From Bin87 sp034423115 (lineage in GTDB: Bacteria; Chloroflexota; Dehalococcoidia; Lucifugimonadales; UBA3495), in the NCBI GenBank assembly GCA_034423115.1, contig DAOUJD010000083.1, positions 1 through 64,000 of the forward strand: a stretch of DNA of 64,000 bases, given 5' to 3'. Each line of letters begins with the position of its first letter. Position 1 is the stretch's first letter. Made by a program: the position numbers and the translations under genes. Under the pieces are notes generated by a model. That model saw nothing but the letters and a program-made list of their open reading frames with translations. It had not been told where the DNA came from and searched no databases. Shown here piece by piece: positions 49,889 to 59,221 of this stretch.

Positions 49889-50887
49889 ATGGCAGACGCT
49901 ACCGGAATCCTAGTATTCGGCGAGGCACCCCAGGGTGAACTCGCATCCACCTCACACGAACTGCTGGCGGCTGGTCGGACGCTGGCCGACACCCTGGGCC
50001 AGGAACTTTGCATCGGCCTGATCGGTTCAGACCTGGCCGACGCGCCGCAACAGGCCATCGCCCACGGCGCCGATCGGGCCTACGCGGTGACCAATCCCGC
50101 GCTGGGCGACTATCACCCCGACCTGTACTTGTCGGCCATGCAAACGCTGGCCGGCGAGGCCAACCCCAACATCATCCTGATCGCCCGCAACAACGAGGGG
50201 CGCGAGTTGGCTCCCCGGCTGGCGTTCCGGCTGGGCGTGGGCCTGGCGCAGGACTGCCTGGAAGTGTCCGCCGACGCCAGCACGGGCAAGCTGCTGGCGA
50301 ACCGTCCGGTGTACGGCGGGAGCGCCGTTGCCGTGGTGAGTTGCAACCAGACTCCCCAGATCGCGGCGATACGTCCCAAGACCTACGAGCCGCTGGATGC
50401 CGATGCTGGCCGCAGCGGGCAGGTGGTGGCTTTCCCGGTGGAGATTGACCCGGCGGCGGCAAAAACCCGCGTGGTGGACGTGGTCAAGGAAGAGGCTGAG
50501 GGAATCAAACTGGAGGACGCTCGAATCGTCGTGTCCGGCGGGCGCGGCCTGGGCGGCCCCGAGCCGTTCGCGCAGTTGGAAGAACTGGCGAACCTGCTGG
50601 GCGGCGCGGTGGGAGCGTCCCGCGCTGCGGTGGATTCCGGCTGGGTGCCCGCGAACTACCAGGTGGGCCTGACGGGCAAGACCATCACGCCCGACCTGTA
50701 CATCACGGTTGCCATATCCGGCGCGAGCCAACACATGGCCGGCTGCAGCGGGTCCAAAGCGATCGTCGCCATCAACAGGGACGCCGACGCCAACATATTC
50801 AAGGACGCACGCTACGGCGTGGTGGGCGACTGGGAGAAGGTGATACCGGCGCTAACCGAGACGGTGCGGGAGTTGACGCAGTCGTAA
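49889..50887 (+). CDS. etfA: Electron transfer flavoprotein alpha subunit
   Basis: The 332-residue protein has the FAD-binding C-terminal domain: VSGGRGLGGPEPFAQLEELA (about 211), DSGWVPANYQVGLTGKTITPDLYI (about 250) and ISGASQHMAGCSGSKAIVAIN (about 275). It pairs with EtfB to form the FAD/AMP heterodimer. The acyl-CoA dehydrogenase-like gene at 3333 is the only flavin partner in this window. Confidence 0.95.
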   Translation: MADATGILVFGEAPQGELASTSHELLAAGRTLADTLGQELCIGLIGSDLADAPQQAIAHGADRAYAVTNPALGDYHPDLYLSAMQTLAGEANPNIILIARNNEGRELAPRLAFRLGVGLAQDCLEVSADASTGKLLANRPVYGGSAVAVVSCNQTPQIAAIRPKTYEPLDADAGRSGQVVAFPVEIDPAAAKTRVVDVVKEEAEGIKLEDARIVVSGGRGLGGPEPFAQLEELANLLGGAVGASRAAVDSGWVPANYQVGLTGKTITPDLYITVAISGASQHMAGCSGSKAIVAINRDADANIFKDARYGVVGDWEKVIPALTETVRELTQS

Positions 50888-50927
50888 GCAACGATTTAGG
50901 TTGTCCGACCGTTGGAGGTGCGCCGTC

Positions 50928-51419
50928 ATGCGATCGAGAGACTCGGCGCACCGCGTTAAGTGGTGGCAAGATGTCCCGCTCATTGGGTTGTGGGCATTGT
51001 TCGCTGTCACTCTCGTGGCTATGATTGTGGTATCGTCAATTCGACAGCTCTCGCAATTGGAGGTGGTGTTGTTTCAAGTAGTTACACTCGCCACCGGCCT
51101 GCTTGGTTCATACCGATTCGGCAGGAACGCCGCTCAACACGCAGCCTACGATGTTGTAAGGCCCCACGCGCGCTCCGCTCTGCGCAGCATACTTACATTG
51201 CACGATAGCCTGTATCGCCTGTCTCACAGGATTGAGGACATGAAAGGCGAAAACGCCGATCATAGATTGGACCTGGTTCAAGCGGTTGTGGAGGAACAAA
51301 TACCACTTGGGTTCTCTGCCGTTGAGGATTGGAGAGACGTCGCTCCTGGTGATGTCGATGAGGTTGTTGAGAAATGGCCGCCAGAACGGAGGTCGGAGAA
51401 TGATGGACACACCGGTTGA
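50928..51419 (+). CDS. Membrane protein with helical cytoplasmic tail
   Basis: With the ATG at 50928 (GGAGGTG upstream) the product is about 163 residues. It has two hydrophobic helices (about 17-38 and 48-65) and then a polar, helical tail (RSALRSILTLHDSLYRLSHRIEDM). It overlaps the next gene by 20 bp. No family recognised. Confidence 0.65.
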   Translation: MRSRDSAHRVKWWQDVPLIGLWALFAVTLVAMIVVSSIRQLSQLEVVLFQVVTLATGLLGSYRFGRNAAQHAAYDVVRPHARSALRSILTLHDSLYRLSHRIEDMKGENADHRLDLVQAVVEEQIPLGFSAVEDWRDVAPGDVDEVVEKWPPERRSENDGHTG

Positions 51420-51867
51420 GCCTATTCGGGGTAAAGTTGCTAAAGTCCTCAATTCACGTGAAGTCGCGTTGAACATTGGCAAAGATCATGGCGTTAATTT
51501 CGGGATGGTTTTTGAGATCTTGGCCCCCAATGGTGATGTGATTCGCGACCCGGACAGCGGGGAAACTCTCGGTGAAGTGAACTTGGCCAAAACGAGAGTG
51601 CAAATCAACCACGTCGCTGGTCGGTATTCGATAGCGACTACCTACCGCTCAAAAAGAGTGGACGTTGGAGGCGCCACATTATTCCAACCGCCGAAGTGGG
51701 AAACGCGTTACGAGACTTTGAAGAAGCAAGGGTCATTTGAAAGCGCGGCAGAACCCCTGGATGCGTGGGATAGCTATGTGAGCGTAGGGGATGCAGTAGT
51801 GCATATTCCCGGCGCAGAAAACACACTTTCACAAATTTTGGGTGGTTTGGTGAGAGGGCAGGGTTAG
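51400..51867 (+). CDS. Beta-rich protein with FlgT C-terminal-like domain
   Basis: The 155-residue protein has VAKVLNSREVALNIGKDHGVNFGMVFEIL and GEVNLAKTRVQINHVAGRYSIAT, the pattern of a small beta-barrel similar to the C-terminal domain of FlgT. It lies downstream of and overlaps the membrane gene at 50928, so they may act together. No flagellar gene is present. CGGAGG precedes the ATG. Confidence 0.55.
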   Translation: MMDTPVEPIRGKVAKVLNSREVALNIGKDHGVNFGMVFEILAPNGDVIRDPDSGETLGEVNLAKTRVQINHVAGRYSIATTYRSKRVDVGGATLFQPPKWETRYETLKKQGSFESAAEPLDAWDSYVSVGDAVVHIPGAENTLSQILGGLVRGQG

Positions 51868-51945
51868 GGCATGGTCTGAACCTGATATCCTCTTGACCGT
51901 GTAAACGGTGCAAGAACTGACACAGTCGTAGACCGGAGGAACAGC

Positions 51946-52233
51946 ATGGCCGCTTACGTAATTGCCACCATTGAAGTGACCGACCCGGAGAAGTTCGAGG
52001 TGTATCGCGGGCAGGTGCCGGCGACCATTGAGAAGCACGGCGGCAGGTACCTGGTCCGCGGCGGCGAGGTGTCGGTGGTGGAGGGCGACCAGCCCGAACG
52101 CCGCACGGTGGTGCTGGAGTTCGACAGCCTGGAGAAGGCCAAGAGCTGGTACTACTCCGACGACTACGCGGGACCCAAGGAACTTCGCATTGCTTCCACC
52201 ATCTCCAACGTGATGATCGTGGAGGGCGTGTAG
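51946..52233 (+). CDS. DUF1330 family protein
   Basis: The 95-residue dimeric alpha-beta barrel-type protein begins AAYVIATIEVTDPEKFEVYR and has GGRYLVRGGEVSVVEGD and RTVVLEFDSLEKAKSWY, typical of DUF1330. GGAGGAACAGC precedes the ATG. It ends at a bidirectional terminator. Function is not established. Confidence 0.9.
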   Translation: MAAYVIATIEVTDPEKFEVYRGQVPATIEKHGGRYLVRGGEVSVVEGDQPERRTVVLEFDSLEKAKSWYYSDDYAGPKELRIASTISNVMIVEGV

Positions 52234-52282
52234 CGCGAGTTTCCCACCAAGCCGGCAATAGGCGCTGAACGCAGACGAAACC

Positions 52283-52309
52283 AGGGGCGGGTAATTGCTA
52301 CCCGCCCCT
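52283..52309. terminator. Bidirectional terminator
   Basis: AGGGGCGGGTA (52283-52293), a 5-nt loop and TACCCGCCCCT (52299-52309) form a perfect 11-bp stem between convergent genes. The flanking T-runs are weak on both sides. Confidence 0.65.
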
Positions 52310-52338
52310 CAATAATCCGGGTTTTGGGCGAGGGCCGG

Positions 52339-52788
52339 CTAACCCTCGAAATTCACGCCCACGCCGACGATTTCAACCTGCATGGAACGGATGTCGGGCG
52401 CGCCCTGGTCGAATGTGACGCCGACCACGACGTTGATGCCGCGGTCAACCTCGGGCGCATCCGGAATCTCGAAGCTGGCGTCCAGGTTGTCGCCCTTGAT
52501 CGCCATGCCGAGATGCTCGGCGATGATCTTCTCGCCGTCGTACACCAGGACCTCGGCCACGTTGGCGTGGGACCGGGCACGGAACGCTACGGATACTGAT
52601 TCAGCCTTGGTGCGGTTGCCGTTCTGAACCGTGGGAGTGGGGATTGCGAAATGCAGCCACGTGTTCTGGCCCTCGTTGCCCTCGATGCGAACGAAGGGGC
52701 CGCAATGACGCACGGCCGTAATGCGGTTGAGATACTCGCCGGTCATCGCGGAACCGTGAACCCAAGAAGTGAATTTTTGGCCTGCCAT
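52339..52788 (-). CDS. Conserved beta-rich protein of unknown function
   Basis: The 149-residue protein is rich in beta strands (TWLHFAIPTPTV; ESVSVAFRARS; VAEVLVYDGEKII; GINVVVGVTF). The opening KFTSWVHGSAM recalls DUF6623-like proteins, but I am not certain. GGAGG precedes the ATG. No signal peptide. Neighbours do not suggest a role. Confidence 0.7.
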   Translation of the reverse strand: MAGQKFTSWVHGSAMTGEYLNRITAVRHCGPFVRIEGNEGQNTWLHFAIPTPTVQNGNRTKAESVSVAFRARSHANVAEVLVYDGEKIIAEHLGMAIKGDNLDASFEIPDAPEVDRGINVVVGVTFDQGAPDIRSMQVEIVGVGVNFEG

Positions 52789-52918
52789 GGTGGAACCTCC
52801 TGCCGACGGCGCGGTTGGATTGATAGGTCGGTGTGCCTGATGCGTAGTAGGTTTCTGGCCCCAAGGATAGCGGCAAGACCCGACCGCCGCAACACGATGG
52901 GCCGTTCACGTTCAACGA

Positions 52919-53455
52919 CTACAAGAGGGGCCGTTGCTGGCGTTCCAGTTCTAGGAGGCGGGCCTTGACTCCCACGCCCCCGCCGCCGTAGCCGTGGAGG
53001 CTCCCGTTGCTGCCCACCACCCGGTGGCATGGGATCACCAGCGGTACCGGATTCCTCGCCATTGCCTGGCCCGCCGCACGGGAGGCTTTCGGGTTCCCGG
53101 CCGCCTCAGCCAGCCACTGGTAGGAGCGGGTCTCACCGGGCGGGATTGAGCGACAGGCGTCCCACGCGGCGCTGAAGAACGGAGACGAACCGGACAGGTC
53201 CACTTTGATGCGTTGGAGCGCTGACATGTTCCCTGCGAAATAATCGTTCAGGGCCGACAGAACGTCGGCGAAGACATCGGGGTTATCCTCGGCGACGTTG
53301 GCTTCCTCGCCCAACCCGGCCAGGGCGTCCTGCAGTTGGGGTTGGAGGCTCACGCGCCTCAGCCCCAGGTCCGAACCTAACAGGGCGATCCAGCCGACGG
53401 GAGACTCGTGGAGACACCGGTAAAGAGGAGCGGAACTGTGCATCGCTTTGCTCAT
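52919..53455 (-). CDS. ogt: Methylated-DNA-protein-cysteine methyltransferase
   Basis: The 178-residue protein takes methyl groups from O6-methylguanine onto its own Cys in the IPCHRVV motif (about 142). PPGETRSYQWLAEAAGNPKASRAAGQAMARNP is the DNA-binding helix region, and GYGGG follows. The N-terminal domain is the usual RNase H-like fold. It lies 37 bp after the transglutaminase gene on the same strand. Confidence 0.92.
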   Translation of the reverse strand: MSKAMHSSAPLYRCLHESPVGWIALLGSDLGLRRVSLQPQLQDALAGLGEEANVAEDNPDVFADVLSALNDYFAGNMSALQRIKVDLSGSSPFFSAAWDACRSIPPGETRSYQWLAEAAGNPKASRAAGQAMARNPVPLVIPCHRVVGSNGSLHGYGGGGVGVKARLLELERQQRPLL

Positions 53456-53492
53456 TACCCGGCGAGCCTATCGCTTCGCCGACGCAACCCGA

Positions 53493-56036
53493 TCAGGCAT
53501 CCCGACGGCGCAGCGCATACCAGAGCAGCGGGAAGCGAACGGCGTGCCACGCATCCGCGACTTGGTTGCCATCGGACAGTTCGTCAAACGAACGGCCCGA
53601 ATACGTGCGCAGCGTATAGGCATCGACGATGCGCTGAATGTCGAATCTATGCTCGGGGAGGGCATCGGCGACCTTTGAACCCCACTGGCGGGGAGTCTGG
53701 TGTTGCGCGGGAGCCAAAGCGGCGAATCTGCCCAACCGCCGTAGACGCTTGTAGGTGACCGACGCGTCCCGAGGGGTTGCCAGCAGCAGGCGCCAGGCCA
53801 GCCAACCGGAGCCCAACACCAGCAACGTAGCGGCGCCGAGACCGATTGCCCAGGGCAGTGCGGCGCGGACGGCGTTCCAAAGCGCGGTCGTTGGGTTTTC
53901 CGGTGTCGGCAGGTTGTTGGGGTCCAGTGAGAGGTCCGCCTCCTCGCAGTCCTCTTCGATTTCACAGGGCAGGTCGCCTGATCCTCCACTGGCGGCGCTC
54001 AGGGCGGCCATCGCGGCCTGTTCCTCGGGCGGCACCACTATTGGGATCTCCTTGCCGGGGGTTGGCTCGAAGGGTATCCACCCGTAGCCGGGGAAATACA
54101 CTTCGGACCATCCGTGGCTGTGACGGTCGGAAACCAGGTACAGGTTCGAGGCGTCCACCAGGTTGCCGGTGGTGTAACCGGTGGTCATGCGGGCAGGAAT
54201 GTCCAGGCTGCGCATGAGGACGGTCATGGCCGAGCCGAAATATTCGCTGTAACCCTCCCTGCTTTCAAACAGGAAATGGTCGACGCCGTCGGAGCCGAAG
54301 GGGGGAGGATCGATGGCCAAGTTGTAGGTGATATTGGTTTTCAGCCACGTTTCCACCGCTTTGGCCTTATCGTAAGGATTATCGGCGCCGGCAGTGATTT
54401 GGCGGGCCAGTTCCTCCACCCTCGGCGGCATATCGGGGGGCAACTGGGTATAACGCACCCAGGCCCAGGTCGGATATTCCTGGTTGACCTGCCGCAATTC
54501 CTCAGGGTCGGCAGACGAGACGGACGCGGTCAATTGATATGGGTCGCCGGATTTGGCGTTGCCGCCGGATGCCCGCACCGCCAGCACATCCGGTTGGGCG
54601 GGCACAATTTCCCCAATAGTTGCGGACACCACGGAGCCGTCGTCTTCTCGTTCGACCGATTCCAACTGGAACGAATTCGGAATGACGGATGCGATATCCT
54701 GGTCAGAGGCGTAAAGATCCATTGCTACTGCCGAGCGCACTCCGGCCACAGCCTGGCGCAACGGCGTTGGCAGGTCGTCGGTTGCGTCGCCCAACCGGGG
54801 ATTAATCACGTAGCGGGGAGAGTCGAAGGTTTCGATGCGAATGTCTCGGTTCGCACCGACGGTCTGGCCGCCGGCGAACAGGCTCCGGCTATCGTACCTG
54901 GGGATGACCTCAAAGGTTACGTTGAACCGCTCCTGCTCCGGGTCGGGAACGCTGTATTCGGGCTGCCAGCCCGGCTCTTTCAGCACCGTGCCTTCGGACA
55001 GCCAGCCCTCGTGGGTGTAGGTGGGGTAGGAGCGGGCTTTCCAGTACAACGGCACCGCGGAGTTGACCTGCAGCACCGGCGTGTTAGTGGGATTGATGGT
55101 GCCCTGGAAAGCCATGGTATCGCCCCAGATGCGATACGGCAGGGGTCGTCGGGCGGGAAGGCCGGCGAAAAGACGGTTGAAATCCTCCTCCCAGTGGATC
55201 AGTGGCGACCGGGTGAAGTTGTAGACGGCGTTGGCCGGGCCCCACTGGCCTCCGACGGGTATGAGGAACGCGATCAGGATCGCGACGAGGGCCACCAGGA
55301 CGGTGTCGCTGGCGGTGAGGATACCGAGGTGCCCGTCGTACACGTGGAAGTCGCGGTCCCAGCGTTGCCTGGTCCGCACCGACTGTACCCAACCGACCAG
55401 CAACAGGCCGGTGAAGATGTAGATGCCCAGGTAGATGCTGGCGTTTTCGGGCAGGAAGGTAAGGTTGGACAGCAGGCCCAGCGAACCCAGGGCGAATACC
55501 CCCCAGAAGTTCCGGTACCTGAAAAACACCCAGCCGGCCAGGAATCCTGAGAGCCAGGCGGAAATCATGAGGCCGACGGCGAAGGGCAGCGGGTCGACGC
55601 TGATGCCTTCGTGGCGCGCCGCCAGCACCCAGTCCCAGAGGCGACCGAACAACTCGGCATTGGACGCTATGCGCAGTTCCCAAGGTGCGGAAACGGTCAT
55701 TTGCCATATGATGACCCCGGCGCCGATGAGCAAGCCTAGGGGTATCAATGCGGCTCCCCAGAGGCGCACCCTGGCCAGGACCAGCGCGGTGAGTACGGCC
55801 AGCAGGATCGTTACCGCCAGGGCCGGCGTGGGAGCCCAGTCGGCCACTTCCACGGACCACACCACGACGACCATGTTGACTGCCAACAGGCCGGCCGCGA
55901 TCCAGCCGTCGGGCGGGCGCAAAACGTACAACACCCACAGTAAACGTTGATATAGCGCCCCTGCCGCCTTGTTGAGGACGCCGCCGTCCGAGATAGGCCG
56001 AGCGAGCGGCGGAGCGGTTGTAGTTGCGGTTACCAT
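53493..56036 (-). CDS. TgpA-like transglutaminase membrane protein with Cys-to-Ser change
   Basis: The 847-residue protein has an N-terminal membrane part with about six to eight helices (to about 270), a beta-rich periplasmic part, a transglutaminase-like core and a C-terminal region with one helix and a DUF4129-type tail. In the core the GYCEYF-type motif reads REGYSEYFGSAM, so the catalytic Cys is Ser597 (codon AGC at 54246-54248). His and Trp of SHGWSEVYFPGYGW are kept. It is the last gene of the MoxR-DUF58-TgpA unit, which probably concerns the cell envelope. Confidence 0.9.
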   Translation of the reverse strand: MVTATTTAPPLARPISDGGVLNKAAGALYQRLLWVLYVLRPPDGWIAAGLLAVNMVVVVWSVEVADWAPTPALAVTILLAVLTALVLARVRLWGAALIPLGLLIGAGVIIWQMTVSAPWELRIASNAELFGRLWDWVLAARHEGISVDPLPFAVGLMISAWLSGFLAGWVFFRYRNFWGVFALGSLGLLSNLTFLPENASIYLGIYIFTGLLLVGWVQSVRTRQRWDRDFHVYDGHLGILTASDTVLVALVAILIAFLIPVGGQWGPANAVYNFTRSPLIHWEEDFNRLFAGLPARRPLPYRIWGDTMAFQGTINPTNTPVLQVNSAVPLYWKARSYPTYTHEGWLSEGTVLKEPGWQPEYSVPDPEQERFNVTFEVIPRYDSRSLFAGGQTVGANRDIRIETFDSPRYVINPRLGDATDDLPTPLRQAVAGVRSAVAMDLYASDQDIASVIPNSFQLESVEREDDGSVVSATIGEIVPAQPDVLAVRASGGNAKSGDPYQLTASVSSADPEELRQVNQEYPTWAWVRYTQLPPDMPPRVEELARQITAGADNPYDKAKAVETWLKTNITYNLAIDPPPFGSDGVDHFLFESREGYSEYFGSAMTVLMRSLDIPARMTTGYTTGNLVDASNLYLVSDRHSHGWSEVYFPGYGWIPFEPTPGKEIPIVVPPEEQAAMAALSAASGGSGDLPCEIEEDCEEADLSLDPNNLPTPENPTTALWNAVRAALPWAIGLGAATLLVLGSGWLAWRLLLATPRDASVTYKRLRRLGRFAALAPAQHQTPRQWGSKVADALPEHRFDIQRIVDAYTLRTYSGRSFDELSDGNQVADAWHAVRFPLLWYALRRRDA

Positions 56037-56043
56037 ATCGGGG

Positions 56044-57354
56044 TTACACTACAGCGGGCTGCGCACGTGGGTCGGCGCGAGACACGCCGTTGGCGGAGGG
56101 CACGGTTCGAGGGGTCATGGGTCGGGAAAGGGCCTGGTTGATGTCGTCACCGCGACCCACCAGGTACACCGGAATGTCGTGCTGGGCCAGGTAATCGGCG
56201 GTGGTCTGTCCGGTGGATCCGGTCAGCGCGCTGTTGTCGCCGTCAATGAAAGTCGTCGGGTCGACATAACAAACCGCGACGTTCACACCCTGCCGGCGCA
56301 TGCCCACCAGCACGGAAACCCATTCGGGCCGTCGGGACGCCGTGATTATCATGAGGGTGTTGAAACCGGACAGATGGGGACGGAGGTCCTGCAGGAATCG
56401 TTCCAGGGGCAGAGACCCGTCGGCATGGAGTCCCGCCAACGCCTCCATGAGCACACCAAGTTGGGCCGGCCGTCGGTCGGGCCGCAGCATCCAGGTCTCG
56501 GCGCCGTTGGCGGCTAGGCCGGCCGGCGTTGCGGACTCGTCCCAGTGCCGCACCAGGGAAGCGGCGACGGTCACGGCGAGTTCCTCAGTATTGTCCGGTG
56601 CCTCGCCCAGATGGGACCGGCGGTCCATGTCGAGCACGGCCCAGGCCTGAGCGGAGACGCCGATGTCGAACTCCTTGACCATGAGACGGTTCATGCGCGC
56701 GGTGTACGGCCAATGGATGCGCCGCAGGCTGTCGCCGTGGGCGTAATCGCGCACCGTGGACGATTCCGGCGTGATCGCGGGTGTGCGACGGGAGAAAACG
56801 CTGTCGCTGGGCAGGTTGGCGAAACGTTGGTCGAGATCGGGGAGCGGCACGGTTTGCGGGAGAACCGTGAACGTCTGATAGTCGAGGTAAGTGCGGGTCA
56901 GGCGGAAGAGGCCGAACGGGTCCCGGGCGGTGATACGCAACCGACCGGTGCGATAGACGCCACGTCGAGAGAGGTAGGTCGCGATGCGGAAGGACCGGAG
57001 TTGTCCCTTGATGAGCGATACGGTTCGCCCGCCGGGGAAGGGCAGGTCGGTGTCCTCAACGATTTCCAGCCAGGACTTGGGCAGCCGAGTGTGGTTCACC
57101 AGTTGGATCTGGCCGTCCAGGTATTCGCCGATGTGCCCGCGGGTGCCGACGCGGAACAGGCGCACTTCCAGCCCTCTGAGGTTCAGCCATGCCCAACCGT
57201 AGCCGATGGTCACCAGGGCGATCAGGGTGAACAGCAGCCGGTAGAAAAACGGGAAGCCCGTGCCGGTGGCGTAGAACAACACGGCCAGGATCAGCAGGCC
57301 GAAGAGGATCTTGCGCCGGTGCTCGCTGATGGACTTACGGATTGTTTGACGCAT
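56044..57354 (-). CDS. DUF58 family protein
   Basis: The 436-residue protein has two N-terminal helices (about 20-60) and a VWA-like domain with the family motif RDYAHGDSLRRIHWPYTARMNRL (about 212), followed by AWAVLDMDRRSHLG. DUF58 proteins sit in MoxR-associated operons. It is 8 bp upstream of the transglutaminase gene. The ATG at 57354 was chosen; an upstream TTG at 57384 is possible. Confidence 0.9.
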   Translation of the reverse strand: MRQTIRKSISEHRRKILFGLLILAVLFYATGTGFPFFYRLLFTLIALVTIGYGWAWLNLRGLEVRLFRVGTRGHIGEYLDGQIQLVNHTRLPKSWLEIVEDTDLPFPGGRTVSLIKGQLRSFRIATYLSRRGVYRTGRLRITARDPFGLFRLTRTYLDYQTFTVLPQTVPLPDLDQRFANLPSDSVFSRRTPAITPESSTVRDYAHGDSLRRIHWPYTARMNRLMVKEFDIGVSAQAWAVLDMDRRSHLGEAPDNTEELAVTVAASLVRHWDESATPAGLAANGAETWMLRPDRRPAQLGVLMEALAGLHADGSLPLERFLQDLRPHLSGFNTLMIITASRRPEWVSVLVGMRRQGVNVAVCYVDPTTFIDGDNSALTGSTGQTTADYLAQHDIPVYLVGRGDDINQALSRPMTPRTVPSANGVSRADPRAQPAVV

Positions 57355-57398
57355 CTTGCGATCTGAGTGAATGGGGAAGGCCAATGGACGATGGGCGC

Positions 57399-58391
57399 TT
57401 ATCCGGCTCCCGGGACGGCCACGGTATTGAGAACCTCGGACACCAGGCGCTCGGGCCGGACGCCGCGCATGCGGGCCGCCGGGGTCAGCACGACACGATG
57501 GGCCAACACGGGGACTGCCAACTCCTTGATATCGTCGGGGAGCACGTAGTCGCGACCGCGTATCATCGCGAGGGCGCGTCCGGTTCGGAACAGTCCCAGG
57601 GATGCGCGCGGCGATGCTCCCAGCGCGGCATCCTGGTGGGACCGGGTCGCCTCGGATAGCGACACCAGGTACTCGCGCACCAGGGTATCAACATACACAC
57701 TCTGCGCGGCCTGCTGCAGGAGGATCACCTCCTCGGGCGTTGCCACCGCCTCCAGTTCCTGAATCGGATGCGAAAATTCCTGCTGGGCGATGATGGTCAT
57801 TTCCTCGTTGAACATGGGGTAGCCCACGTTGATTCGCATCAGGAACCGGTCCAACTGGGCTTCGGGCAACGGGAATGTTCCCTCGTACTCGATGGAGTTC
57901 TGGGTGGCGATGACCAGGAACGGAGCCGGCAACTGGTGGGTGACGCCGTCCACCGTGACCTGGCGCTCCTCCATTGCCTCCAGCAGAGCCGATTGGGTTT
58001 TCGGAGTAGCGCGGTTGATCTCGTCGGCGAGAACCAACTGGGCCGAAATGGGGCCGGACCTGAAGTTGAAATCGCCGGTACCCTGGTTGTAAACGGAAAC
58101 ACCGGTAACGTCGCTGGGCAGCAGGTCGGGAGTGAACTGTATGCGGGAGAAAGTGCCGCCGATGGACACCGCGAGGGAGCGCGCCAGCATGGTCTTGCCC
58201 ACGCCGGGAACGTCCTCTACCAGGATATGTCCGTCGGCGATCAGGGCGGCGAGGGCCTGTTCGATGACGTCGTTCTTGCCAATGATAACGTTGGCTACGT
58301 TGTCCGCGATGCGATGAGCGACCGCGGTGGCTTCAACAACGGTCTGAGAGACCCCCATCGCGTTGGTTTCAATGGTGTTCTGTACTGCCAT
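57399..58391 (-). CDS. MoxR family AAA ATPase
   Basis: The 330-residue ATPase has Walker A VPGVGKTMLARSLA (about 61), Walker B LVLADEINRATPKTQSALLEAMEE (about 124) and sensor TQNSIEYEGTFPLPEAQLDRF (about 169). MoxR proteins act as chaperones for VWA proteins such as the DUF58 partner downstream. It heads the three-gene unit. Confidence 0.94.
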   Translation of the reverse strand: MAVQNTIETNAMGVSQTVVEATAVAHRIADNVANVIIGKNDVIEQALAALIADGHILVEDVPGVGKTMLARSLAVSIGGTFSRIQFTPDLLPSDVTGVSVYNQGTGDFNFRSGPISAQLVLADEINRATPKTQSALLEAMEERQVTVDGVTHQLPAPFLVIATQNSIEYEGTFPLPEAQLDRFLMRINVGYPMFNEEMTIIAQQEFSHPIQELEAVATPEEVILLQQAAQSVYVDTLVREYLVSLSEATRSHQDAALGASPRASLGLFRTGRALAMIRGRDYVLPDDIKELAVPVLAHRVVLTPAARMRGVRPERLVSEVLNTVAVPGAG

Positions 58392-58492
58392 TTACCCGCC
58401 AAGTCCGGTGATTATGTGCAGTTTAGCACAGGATTCATCACTGCAAACCAGCGCGGAGGGAATCGGGAGATGAGCGCGCGGGACGACGGAAG

Positions 58493-59221
58493 TCAGCGGT
58501 TTCGCAGCCCCGGAAGGCCGAGTCTGCGCTCGGTCCCGTTGGCAATCCGGCGGATGTTGTCCCGGTGCTGCCAGATGATGAGCGCGCCGCCCACGAAGGC
58601 GTACAGCGTGTACAGCTGGTGGTGCCCGATGGCGAAGGTCAGCGCAAGGCTGATCAACGCGACGGCCAGGGTGCCGACGATGCTGCCCAGCGACAGGATT
58701 CGCGTGGAGAGCGTAACCACCAGGAAAAGGGCTCCGCCGGCTACCGCCACCCACGGAGCCATCACGGACAGGCCGCCGAATCCCGGCATGATGCCGCGGC
58801 CGCCGCGGAATCCCAAGTACACCGGCCAGTTGTGTCCGCAGAGGGCAATCAAAGCGGCGCCAACCTCAACCTCCACGGACCCGGAGACGCTGCGGGCCAA
58901 AAGCACGATGAGCACCGCCTTGCCGGCGTCGAGCACGAAAACCAGGGCCGCAGCCTTGCCGCCGGCGGTGCGCAGGATGTTGGACATGCCGGTACGCCCG
59001 CTGCCGAAATTCCGAATGTCCTCGCCCATCACGAGGTCGACCAGCATGTAACCCCAAGACAGCGACCCCACCAGGTACGCCAACACCCATACGGACACCA
59101 ACCGGGCCACGGGCGAAAGCTGCGGAGCAAACAACAGGAGAACCACGGCGGCCCCGCAGAGCAGGGGCGTAGCCGTGAGCATCGCCCACGAGGCGGGGCT
59201 TGCCCGGCGCGTTGGCGTCAT
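58493..59221 (-). CDS. plsY: Glycerol-3-phosphate acyltransferase PlsY
   Basis: The 242-residue membrane enzyme transfers an acyl group from acyl-phosphate to glycerol-3-phosphate, the first step of phospholipid synthesis. It has IRNFGSGRTGMSNILRTAGG (about 90; the usual motif is GSGNIGATN), GHNWPVYLGFRGGRGI (about 149) and about seven helices. The start overlaps der by 4 bp, indicating coupling. Confidence 0.88.
   Translation of the reverse strand: MTPTRRASPASWAMLTATPLLCGAAVVLLLFAPQLSPVARLVSVWVLAYLVGSLSWGYMLVDLVMGEDIRNFGSGRTGMSNILRTAGGKAAALVFVLDAGKAVLIVLLARSVSGSVEVEVGAALIALCGHNWPVYLGFRGGRGIMPGFGGLSVMAPWVAVAGGALFLVVTLSTRILSLGSIVGTLAVALISLALTFAIGHHQLYTLYAFVGGALIIWQHRDNIRRIANGTERRLGLPGLRNR

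Noticed and set aside
54114..55550. A 478-residue plus-strand frame opposite the transglutaminase gene
   Set aside because: Shadow composition, and no start signal or motif.
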